14,618 nt of DNA from Pigoraptor vietnamica. Its lineage: Eukaryota > Opisthokonta > Filasterea. The stretch covers positions 1 through 14,618 of the forward strand of contig CALSCQ010002781.1 in NCBI GenBank assembly GCA_943704525.1, read 5' to 3'. Under the pieces are notes generated by a model. That model worked only from the letters and a program-made list of their open reading frames with translations, had not been told where the DNA came from and did not search any database. Below are positions 1-9,092 of the stretch, in pieces (positions within the stretch are counted from its first letter, which is position 1; each line of letters starts with the position of its first letter). The translations under genes and the position numbers were made by a program.

Positions 1-25
1 GATCCCCCGTTCAACACCACCTTAG

Positions 26-447
26 CTGAGCCTTCCGCCGTTCGACATTGTTGTTCCCGAGTTCCGCGACCCCGCGCTCGACGACGAAGCGGAGACGCCC
101 CCTCCAGAGCCCACTGCGGAGGAGAGGGCCTTTGGGCTGCATCGCGACAAGAACTCCGTGTGTCTGACGCTGCCAATGGAGGGCGTGAACGACTCTATCG
201 AAGTGGCGACGGTGGGCAATCACTGGCATTTGCAATGTTTGTGCCTGTTCGCACGCGCAAGTAGCGAGTTGGCTCACGCCTCATTGTAGCACACCACGCA
301 TAACTTTGCCACGGCCGTTATCAAACACGCTTTTGGCATGTGTGCTGAGTCTTTGCCCTGCAGGCTGTGGTGCTTTTGAGGGCGACCGCGGAGAGTCTCT
401 CTGTCGCCATGCCCGTTGTCCTCTCCTTCGGCCACCCAAGGCGATAA
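26..447 (+). CDS. 3' end of an unidentified plus-strand gene (two probable exons, 5' end outside window)
   Basis: Two probable exons, 26-211 and 364-447, are joined by a phase-0 GT-AG intron (212-363, gtgggc...ccctgcag). The first follows an acceptor-like ...ccttag and begins LSLPPFDIVVPEFRDP. It then has an acidic, Pro-rich stretch and ends GVNDSIEVAT. The second reads AVVLLRATAESLSVAMPVVL, then SFGHPRR and a TAA at 445-447. In-frame stops lie just upstream of the first exon (TAG 23-25) and inside the intron (TAG 287-289), which supports splicing. The intron uses the GTG donor typical of this window. The gene would run tail-to-tail with the GatA gene, whose stop is at 609-611. I do not recognise the protein. 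The assignment rests on splice-site fit and protein-like composition only, so it could be non-coding. Confidence 0.4.
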
Positions 448-608
448 ATAACACTGCAACCGTTCCCTTGATGCGTCACTGTGACGTCTCATCGATGTGT
501 TGGCGTGTTCAGTGCCGCACTGACCCTAGTGGGATTGAAACAGCACACAGTGCTCTTTGCACCACTCGGCACAATTCCCATGCTGTTCAACATTCATTCA
601 GAAGCGCC

Positions 609-1758
609 TCACAGCGGCGCCGTGCGTCCCTTTGTCCACCGCCCGCACTCCCCGGCGGCACGTTCGACAGCGGCCGCAACGCGGAAGAGGCGGTCTTCGC
701 GCAGGTAACCGGCGATGACCTGCAGCCCAATTGGCATGCCGCGCGAATCGACGCCAAAGGGGACGCTCGCCGCTGGGATGCCTGTGTTGTGTGTGCGTGT
801 GGGTGCGTGTGTGGTCAGAATTGAGTGTGTGAGAGGTGAATCATGGCATCGACTCAACAGGACAATGAGAAGACAAGTTACAATTGCTCACCAGCAAGGC
901 TCGCAGGGACCGTCATGACGTCATTCGCGTACTCGGCGCGCACGTCCCCTTCGCGCGCGGCGGCCAGCGTCGGCGCAGAGGTGGGAGCAGTGGGCGCAAG
1001 GAGTGCATCGAACGGAGCACTTGCACTATCTGCATCGCCGAGAAGAGCGAGAAACTCGTCGCGAACAAGGCGACGAACGCGCTGTGCCTTGACGTAGTAG
1101 CTCTCGTACGCTCTGCAAACACGAGCGGGCGGGAAAAGGGATTGGGGTCAAGCGAAATGGACGCTGAACTGCATGCGCACATTAGCTCAGTGAAGTGAAA
1201 AACTAACTTTCGCGAGAGGACAAACGTTCCGAGCAGAATGCGACGGCGGACTTCGGCGCCGAGTCCCTCCGTGCGACTCCGTGTGAACATGTCGTCGACG
1301 TTGACGGGATCCGTGGCACGCCGCCCTGCATTGCGAACGACGCAGTTGGGCACACTCGCATACCATTATGAACGTGTACGCTTGCAACACGAACTCACAA
1401 ACACGCAGGTCCTCGCTGACATATTATCTGCACGTTACGATCGCACATGAAGACAACAGCAGCGCACCGTATTCGACCCCGTCGTATCGCGACAAGTTCG
1501 ACGACGCCTCTCCCGAGGCAATCACATAGTACGCAGATAGTGCGGCCGCGGTGGTTGGCAGGGACACTTCTGCGACGTGCGCTCCCTTCGCCCTCAACCA
1601 CGTGACGGCCGCGTCCCATGCTTCGTGCGTTTTCGGTGCCGCAATGCGATACTCCTTCAGAGTCGGAATGCACATGCAGTGAGTGCGAGGAATGGATAGG
1701 TTTTGTACAAGCAAATTGAATGCGGGCAAATAGAGTCGCCTCTAACATCACACAAACA

Positions 1759-1807
<49 letters not shown>

Positions 1808-1849
1808 GCGCGCACACACACACTGCACGCACGCACGCACACACACACA

Positions 1850-1902
<53 letters not shown>

Positions 1903-2817
1903 CACCTTTGGTACACCGATGCGAAGACCAGCCAAGGGCTCTTCTATTGACGCACAATCGACGTACGATGACACGGGCACATCCACCGAAGTCGAGTCAC
2001 GCCGATCGAAACCGGCAACGGCGCCTGCGAACCACAGAGCCGCGACGGTGTGTCATGAACGGATGATGCATTGCGAACAAAGAAGTGGCGCGCATGCATG
2101 CACGCGCAATGAAGCCCAGTGTGTGATTGGATACCCACCCAAGAGAACTGCCGCGTCGCGCACCGTGCGTGCCATCACACCCGGCACATCAAGGGAACTT
2201 GCGTACGCGACGAGCCCGTGTCTGGACGCCCGTCCGTACGACGGCTTAACGCCCACCACGCCGCAGTAGCTCGCGGGGAGGCGCACGGAACCGCCGGTGT
2301 CTGAGCCAAGCGCACTGCGCATAAGAGCGAGTAAGCAACACGTGGCGGTCGATGCAGCGGCACGCGGGTGCATTGCAAGGCCTTCGCACGTTCTTTCGAA
2401 CGACAGAGACACATACAACACACTCAGAACGCTCACGCGCACGCAGGACACGCTTAGATCCTAACTGCGTCCATTTTGTTGCACCACACGCGCGCCTCAC
2501 CCGTCGCAAATACCCGCGGCCACTGCCACTGCACTGCCGCCGGAACTTCCACCGCTCACGCAACGGCCTGATTCCCCACGTGGTTGCCACGGATTGAGGC
2601 ACGGTCCAAAGTGGCTGTGCATTGTATAGGACCTGCGGACAGCGAGGGAAGAGTGTAAGGGAGGCGCAGACGCCCTCGTTGTGCGTGCATGTGAGATGAG
2701 AACTCTCGGAGTCGTGTTACATACGCAATTACGAGTCTTCGAAGTATCGTGAGCCAATGGCTTACAAAGAACGGGCGCAGTACCAGTACTCGCGTACTTA
2801 AACGCCCCGCGTAACAG

Positions 2818-2860
<43 letters not shown>

Positions 2861-3714
2861 GTGCACGCACCCCATCCCGAATTCGTCCATGTTTGTCTTG
2901 CCCAACACCACTCCGCCCGCGCTCTCCAGCCGCTCAACCACCGCCGCATCGTATGGGGGCACAAAGTCTTAAGGGGGAACGGTCGCTTTAGAAGCACGCA
3001 AACAGGAGTGCACGCGAAGAACCACAACTACACACACAACGACACGCACGCACCACAATATGAACTAAAGAGTCACACAAACACACAGGTACACACACAC
3101 ATACACACACACTTGCACACTCGCACACGCAGGAAGTACGCCACGAAAGGTTGGCCCACGGCTCTAAAACACATCGACACACCTTCCAGCATTCGCGAGG
3201 CGCATGTCGTGCGTGTTCCCAAAGTGCAGAAATTGTCCTTCACAGCAACCAACATGCCGTCAACGGGGCCGAGAGATCGCCCTGCGGCATAACGCAGCCG
3301 CACGATCAGTTTGCATCACTGCCAACGCCCACTCGGCTCAAACGCACCAATACAATTATGATGCACACGCATAGGGAAGGGAATATGGAAGAGGAGTGGG
3401 ATAATAAGGTCTGAAAAGGCATACCTTCGGCTCTCCTCGACTGCGACCGCGCCCACGCAGCTCGTGCTCGCTCGTGCGTGAGTGTCACAAAGGCGTTCAG
3501 ATGGGACAGCGCCTCAGCGCGTGCCAGCGCAGCGTCCACGTGCACTGAAGCCGACCCCACCGCACCCGTCGACAGGGCCGCCTGTTGAAAGAAACGTGAA
3601 TAAGTGACGCAGAGAGATTATGCCCCTCAGCCGCTCACGTGCCTTGGGTGCGCACACCCCTCTTGTTCGAGAGATCGCGCGTCGCCATAGTGGCTCAATG
3701 GCGCGGCAGGCCAT
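609..3714 (-). CDS. QRSL1: Mitochondrial glutamyl-tRNA(Gln) amidotransferase subunit A (GatA/QRSL1 amidase), complete, 11 exons
   Basis: Amidase-signature subunit of the GatCAB-type complex, which converts mischarged Glu-tRNA(Gln) to Gln-tRNA(Gln) using ammonia released from glutamine; in eukaryotes it acts in organelles. Exons (minus strand): 3714-3658, 3581-3425, 3281-3183, 2967-2871, 2632-2501, 2314-2139, 2024-1906, 1654-1468, 1325-1208, 1112-892, 781-609 (TGA). They total 1536 nt, 511 aa, usual for GatA. All junctions are GT-AG and keep frame. The Ser-cisSer-Lys triad is visible: Lys86 in AVKDNF, cis-Ser166 in GGSSGGS, nucleophile Ser190 in GSDTGGS (24-residue Ser-Ser spacing, as in the family). 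Other matches are [50 protein letters not shown] and MPIGLQVI. Exon 1 encodes the Arg-rich [19 protein letters not shown], which looks like a mitochondrial presequence; ATG at 3714 has A at -3 and G at +4. Five or so extra residues lie between NPW and GGSSGGS. Exon 1 is the least certain part because it rests on splice fit and presequence character. The gene is divergent from COG4. Confidence 0.95.
1751..1900. repeat. (CA)n compound microsatellite in GatA intron 7
   Basis: About 150 bp of nearly pure alternating CA, interrupted by a CG-rich patch near 1805-1813, a tgcacgcacgcac patch near 1824-1838 and a single T near 1856. It fills most of the intron between exons 1654-1468 and 2024-1906 of the minus-strand gene, so the transcript carries (UG)n. 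It starts immediately beyond the exon 7 donor (1905-1904). Long CVCVCV and HTHTHT open frames across it are artefacts. Confidence 0.95.
2825..2858. repeat. (AG)17 microsatellite in GatA intron 4
   Basis: Uninterrupted (AG)17 on the plus strand. In the GatA transcript it reads (CU)17, starting about a dozen bases downstream of the exon 4 donor (gtgcgt at 2870-2865). A long pyrimidine tract is therefore next to a 5' splice site rather than a 3' splice site. Confidence 0.95.
3069..3130. repeat. Imperfect (CA)n tract in GatA intron 3
   Basis: CA-rich, with interruptions (gg, at, tt, tcg). It lies in the intron between exons 3281-3183 and 2967-2871. No other feature is seen in this intron. Confidence 0.8.
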
Positions 3715-4002
3715 TCTCGGAATGCTGTCGCAGGCTTGCTCGAGTACACGCAAAACTTTACAGCTTCGTTCAATCGTGTGTGTGTGTGTGTGTGTGTGTG
3801 CCGTCAGCTGTTGGGAGTACTGAAAGTGCAATTCCAATTTTAGTCGTGTTACATTGGGAGCACACGTGTTACTCCACACGCAATACCAAAAATAAATTGC
3901 GCCAGCTGAGCACACACACCTTCCCTCTTCTTCACACATCACCCCGTTGCAGTCCCTCCAACACCCACACGAACGCCCCGTCGCGGGGCCCTTCTGCACG
4001 TC
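3715..4002. promoter_or_regulatory. Divergent intergenic interval between GatA (minus) and COG4 (plus) start codons
   Basis: Only 288 bp separate the two inferred ATGs, so both promoters and both 5' UTRs must lie here unless upstream non-coding exons exist. It holds a (GT)n run at 3776-3800 and an A/T-rich patch near 3886-3899 (ccaaaaataaattg). I see no clear TATA box. Transcription starts cannot be placed from sequence alone. Confidence 0.6.
3776..3800. repeat. (GT)n microsatellite in the divergent promoter interval
   Basis: About 25 bp of uninterrupted GT, 62 bp upstream of the inferred GatA ATG and about 200 bp upstream of the COG4 ATG. An alternating purine-pyrimidine tract of this kind can adopt Z-DNA under negative supercoiling (general knowledge, not shown here). 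Confidence 0.9.
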
Positions 4003-5642
4003 ATGGTGCAGCCCTCGTCAGCGTCGTCGCTCTCTGTGGCGCGCACGCAAAGCAGGAACGAACAGGGGTCGCCGTCCGCGGGCGCCGTTTCTCCATCGCC
4101 GTCGCGCGTACCCACACTCGCAGAGGTGCAGTCTCTTACGAGCGTGGCGCAGATTGAGGCAGCGTTGCAGCTGCTTGGTGAGAGGGAGCGCGAGGTGGAC
4201 ACGCGGCTCGATGAACTCCTGGGGTCGCGCGATCGCCTCGAGCGGCGTATGGAGTTGCTGCGCGATTTAGTGTGAGTGCAGAGTCACCGTGTCGGAGTTT
4301 GGGCTGTTTATGTGTCTCGTTGTTAGTCTTCCTCGGTGTGCTCGGACTTCGTTCGTGTTCTGATGAATGTATGTGCTTGCGTCGCGTGCTGAATGACACG
4401 TGCGCGCAGGCCGAAGATTCACCTGCTTCGAAATGACTCGCGGCAACTCAATTCGACCATCGCGTTCACGTGCCACTTGGCGGAGAATGTCAGCAGCAAA
4501 GTGCGCGAGTTGGACGTTGCGCAGGTGTGTGCGCATTGCTACCCTTGCGCACTTCGAGCGCGCACACACGAGCCACATGCTACCGCTCATCTTTTAGATA
4601 ACCCTTCTTGCCATATCTCCCTCGCACGCTTCGTGTGAACCTATCGTGTGTTGTACTCATTACACCATTCGCGCGTGTTTATTCAGTCGAACGTGCAAGC
4701 GGCGACGAAGGTCGTGGACGACATCGCCGATTTGAAGAGCTGCATTGAGGGCGTGCGGAGTGCGATGCGCCGCGCGGACTACGAAACGGTCGCAGGGCAC
4801 ATCCACCGGTTCCTGTCGTTTGACGAGAAGGCGCGTGGGGACGCAGTGCAGACAATGGCGTGTGGTGTGCTTCGGCGTGTGTGTGTGTGAATGTGTGGAT
4901 ATTTTTCATTCATCTAGTGCCAGCGCTGTTCTGTTTACTTTGGAGACCACAACTTTTGTGTCTTGAATAGGGGGGCCTTGCGACCTTCACTAACGCCGCG
5001 AGCAACGCAGGTGCTGCGTGGCAATGCGGAGATTTCCGCGGAGGTTGCGGAGGACGAGAGCGAGGGACCGCCGCTCGAAGTGCTGCGCAAGTACCAAGGG
5101 GAGCTCGAGGCGATTGTGAGGGAGCGCTTTGACGAGGCCATTCGCGAGGGCGACAGGGCGGCCGTGGACAGGTGGGGCGTCGCGTGCATGGTGGCATCTA
5201 ACTCTCATGCAACTTCAAGCCGTTCGTCACATCGCAGCGCTACTATTCAGACGCATTCTCGCTTCTCTCTGCCTTTCGCATCTCAAATTGCTGCCGCATT
5301 TCTCTCTGCGTCTCCGCATTGGTGAAGATGAAATGCTGAAGTGCACGTTACAACAAGCGCTCATACGGTTGCGTGCTCACTCCCTGTCGTCGCCCGCGCA
5401 GGTTCCTCAAGCTCTTCCCCCTCATCAACTTGCACCAAGAGGCCATTAAGAAGTTTTCAAAGTACCTCTGCGGACTGGTCGCGCTCGCCGCCGAGAAGGC
5501 ACTCAGCGACGCATTCCACACGACAAGTGAGTGTTTGTGGGCTAAGCTTGCGCCCGCACACACGCACACACACACACACACACACAGACGCACACACACA
5601 CACACAGACGCACACACGTACACACGCACGCACACACACACA

Positions 5643-5680
<38 letters not shown>

Positions 5681-8622
5681 CACATGGAGGGCGATATCGA
5701 ATTGGAAGATAGCTTAAGATGCGGCTTGCAATGCGATGTGATCGGCGAATGGCTTTGTAACTGTTCCTCACACGCAATGTTTTGATTGCGCAGACACGAA
5801 CCGCGAGACTGTGTTTGTGGACCTCCTCACCGCGCTCTTCGAAACGGTCGCGCGCGTGATTGACGAAAACCAGCCGGTGGTCGAGACGCACTTTGGGCCT
5901 GGCTCCATGCTGCCTGTCGTGCAGCAGGTGCAGCGCGAGTGCGACCGGCAGGCGCGCATCGTCCTCGATCGATTCAAGGCCGAAAGGAGGCTCGCAATGC
6001 AGGTGCGCGGGGCGCTAGTGACCGTGCGCGTGCGTGCGTGCGTGCCTGTGGGCTCTGCAGTGCCTATGTCTAATACGCGGATGCGTGTATGTGCTACCCC
6101 CTTGCCTCACCCTGGATGTCGCAGGTGCACGAGGCGCAGGCGATCATCTCAGCGCGCAAGGTCATCAACCTCCCCGTCCCATCCGCGGGCGGATCATCCG
6201 GGGCAGGCGCGGGTGCTGCGCAGGCACCGGACCCGGCGAAGGCCGCCGACATTCTGCTGACGGAGATAGGCCTCCTCAACAGCCGAACGGAGCTCTATGG
6301 ACGCTTTATCCGGCGAAGAGTGGCGGTGGGTGGGGCTCTGTGTTGGTTGTCGAGTGATGGGAGAGGGTGACTTACAGCGGGGTCGTTTTCAGGCCGATCT
6401 CGCCGTGCTTGACGCCGAAGCCAAGGCAGCGCCCACAACCGACGACAAGGGACACGCGGCCACGCGGTGAGTGTCTGATGTTAACTGTCGTTCCCAGGAC
6501 TGTCGACGTGTTGTCGCATGGTTTGTGGCCGTTTTCGCTCATGTCGCGATTGCTGTGGTCGCAGGGTGTCTGGCGCAAACGCTCACGGCAGGCCGGACGG
6601 TCGCCTTCACTTTCTCCCCGTTGAAATTGGGCAGTTTCGGCGCATTGTGGATGACTCTGAGCTGTCAAAGGCGCTGCAGGAAATCATGGGGCAGTACATC
6701 GTCCTCGAGCAGAGCTTCATGAAGCTGTCGATCGCAAAGGTGCGCCAGTGCGCCTGTGTTTGTGTGTGTGTACGCGCGCGCGCTGAGACTGTGTGCATTC
6801 AAATTGTGTGTATATTTGCGTGCGACTATGTGTGCTCTCTCGCGTGCGTTCCCAACATCCCGTCTCCGCGCAGGCCGTGCGAGTCGAGTCGTACGACGCG
6901 GGCGCGACCACCTCGAGCCTAGTAGACGACGTCTTCTTCGTGCTAAAGAAGGTCACGCGCCGTGCGGTGGCCACTGGAAGCATCGACTGCCTCTGCGCGA
7001 TGATCAACCACGCGAACGGAACGCTCCAATCGGTGCGTGTATGCGTGTTTGGGGGGTGGGGGGAGCACATCTCCTCGTGACTCGATGCAATTGTGTGGCT
7101 TTGGTTGCTTGCGTTGTTGTTCAATCGGTGGGCGTGTGCTGTCGCAAATCTCTACTTAGTTTGATCCCTGCGTGTGTGGCGTCGGTTGCTTACGGCCCCT
7201 GTTGTCCGTGCAGGAACTCGCGCCCATTCTGCAAGAGCGATTGCGCCACTCGCAAGGCGATTTGAAGGACCTCTTCACGGGCCGCCTGACATCGGACACG
7301 GGACGGAATTCGTACACGGTGCGTGTCCGGACTGCGGTCGACTGCATCCACACTGGGGCTCTCGTGCACTTACGCTGTCTCGCTCCTCTTTTGCGCCCGC
7401 AGGTTGCGCTGAACAATGCAGAGACTGCAACCGAATACACCGTCAAGGTAACTGTAGACCTTCCTGTTGCCATCCCTTGTTCTGAAAGGCGCGATATCCA
7501 TCGTGCTTACGTACTTGTCCTCCGCAGCTCATGCGTGCGCTCGAGTCGGAAGCCACCGCTGCGTACGCACACGCCGGCGACAGGGAGCGTGCGAAGCTCC
7601 AGAGCTGTCTGAACGACCTCGCGGCGACGAGCGAAGTGTTCCGGCAGCTTGTCGAGGCTGGGATGGGTGGCTTCTGCGCGAACGCCGTCGACCCCAAGAT
7701 CGCGCCCCTCGTGGACGCGTTCGTTACGATCGGTTACAACATTGACGAGACGGAATTTGCGGCGCGCGACGCGAGCGATCCGTTTGTGGTGCCGATTGTG
7801 CGCGCCATTGACGCCACGCTGTCGCAGATCAAGGTGCGTTGAGAGTCTGACGTCTTTAACATATCTGACCGTACCTAGTGTTTGCAACCGTGTCCCCCAA
7901 ACGCACTCACACACGTACACATAGACACAAGTACATCCACGCGCGCTCTGCGGGCTAACGACCCCCCATTTTTCTTGCGCCCAACTTTAACCGTAATCTC
8001 ACACGGACGCCTGTTTTCAGCCGACTCTTACGCCTGGCAACTACGACACGCTTGTGGCCGTTATGTGCGAGCACCTCGCCGGTGGTCTCGAGGGCGCGGT
8101 GTTCCAGACGGCTTTCAACCAGGTGGGCCTTTCATTCTCCCCTCTGCCCCTCAACGTGGCGCTGTCCGTTTCCCTCTGCTTCGCCGACTTTTAACTGTCG
8201 TGCTGTAAACTGACTCTATGTCTCGCTGTTGCTTGTGTTCTGTCCCTTTTTTCGCGTATAGCTCGGCGGCCTGCAGCTCGACAAGGACCTCCGCACGCTT
8301 TCGTCGTTCATTTCGGGGATGACGCAGCGCACCATCCGCGACAAGTTCACGCGGCTCACTCAGATAGCGACGCTCCTCGTGCTTGAGAAGGTGTGAGGCT
8401 TGCTGTCCTCTGCATGACCGTACACCACCTTCGTTAGGCACTACTCCCATTGCGACATTACTATTGTCTCATACATTTTTTGCTCTATCTCGCTAGGTGT
8501 CGGACACTTCAGAGTACTGGAGCACCCAGATTTCTTGGCGCCTCACTCCCACCGAAGTGCGGCGCGTGCTTGCCCTCCGTGTTGACTTCCGTTCCGACGA
8601 CATTAATCGGCTCAAGCTCTGA
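4003..8622 (+). CDS. COG4: Conserved oligomeric Golgi complex subunit 4 (COG4), complete, 16 exons
   Basis: Subunit of the eight-protein COG tether, which docks retrograde intra-Golgi vesicles and so maintains glycosylation enzymes. Exons: 4003-4271, 4410-4524, 4687-4866, 5011-5171, 5402-5526, 5794-6002, 6125-6325, 6393-6466, 6565-6739, 6874-7032, 7214-7318, 7403-7447, 7528-7833, 8021-8122, 8262-8390, 8497-8622 (TGA). They total 2481 nt, 826 aa (human about 785). Diagnostic stretches are [96 protein letters not shown] and the C-terminal [18 protein letters not shown]. The N-terminal ~95 residues hold a Ser-rich start and a charged coiled-coil-like segment. The conserved C-terminal Arg/Glu pair (human R729/E764) is present as R773 and E805. 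ATG at 4003 has G at -3 and +4. The exon 3 donor is ambiguous (end 4866, or four codons later) and exon 7 could end at 6319. Introns 9-15 are all phase 0. Confidence 0.97.
5556..5684. repeat. Compound (CA)n microsatellite in COG4 intron 5
   Basis: About 130 bp of CA repeats on the sense strand, broken by cagacgcac units that recur near 5585, 5605 and, in variant form, later. It lies in the 267-bp intron 5527-5793 and makes up half of it. Confidence 0.95.
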
Positions 8623-9092
8623 ATGAAATGGCCTCACGTGATGTCCTCTTCCTGTTCGTAGTTTGTTAGATACTGCCTCTCGTTCGTTTTACGCTGAGAT
8701 CTGGGCTCACGGCGAGAACCAAAAAAAAAAAAAAAAACCTCACCTTCACTGCCAAACGTAACTCCCACCCATAATTACACAGACTGTCCCGATTTGTGTC
8801 GTCCTTGTGATGTCACATGTCGTCATTTCGGCAACCAATGACAGGACATCGCGTGACGTAACTCCCGCAGTGTAACATCCACCCTACGCTACACTTTGGG
8901 GCAAACCACTCCCCCAGAGGACTGTGCTAATGAAAGACGCACCGAGATCAATCGCAGAAAAGCCGTCGCACGTGGCACAACGCAGCCGCATCTTGCGCTT
9001 TTGTGTCTGTGTGAAGGAGCACGGGGTATTGTTCCTGCGCGCTTGCGCTGTTATTTGTTTGTGTGAAACTCGACTATTTGCACAATATAGAA
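8623..9092. promoter_or_regulatory. Intergenic region: COG4 3' flank and BCAT promoter
   Basis: 470 bp with no convincing ORF. Next to COG4 it has an A17 run (8721-8737) and no canonical AATAAA. Nearer BCAT are a CRE-like TGATGTCA (8808-8815), a CCAAT box (8835-8839) and a second CRE/ATF-like TGACGTAA (8854-8861). The 10-mer CGTAACTCCC occurs twice, at 8757-8766 and 8857-8866, exactly 100 bp apart; the second copy overlaps the TGACGTAA. The motifs lie about 230-285 bp upstream of the BCAT ATG, plausible for a promoter. Their function is inferred from motif identity only. Confidence 0.45.
8721..8737. repeat. A17 homopolymer tract
   Basis: Seventeen consecutive A residues, 99 bp after the COG4 stop codon and 356 bp before the BCAT start. 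It may be a poly(dA:dT) nucleosome-excluding tract. It is not a poly(A) tail, because unique flanking sequence continues. Confidence 0.9.

Noticed and set aside
11-277. Minus-strand open frame at the left edge
   Set aside because: Its Arg/Gln/His-rich composition is not protein-like, and the plus strand gives a better exon model.
364-447. Rad9/PCNA-like motif in the left-edge exon
   Set aside because: AESLSVAMPVVLSF followed by HPRR loosely recalls a Rad9 motif, but the reading frame stops at once and the preceding exon shows no supporting similarity.
306-824. 172-aa plus-strand frame at the left end
   Set aside because: It is largely antisense to the last GatA exon, with cysteine/histidine-rich shadow composition.
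1395-1898. Open frames encoding poly-CV or poly-HT
   Set aside because: They are translations of the (CA)n microsatellite in GatA intron 7.
3514-3999. 161-aa minus-strand frame upstream of GatA
   Set aside because: It crosses the (GT)n tract, the first GatA exon in another frame and intron 1, and has no recognisable domain.
8721-8737. A17 as a retroposed poly(A) tail
   Set aside because: No target-site duplication or intronless gene copy lies next to it, so it is more simply a homopolymer tract.
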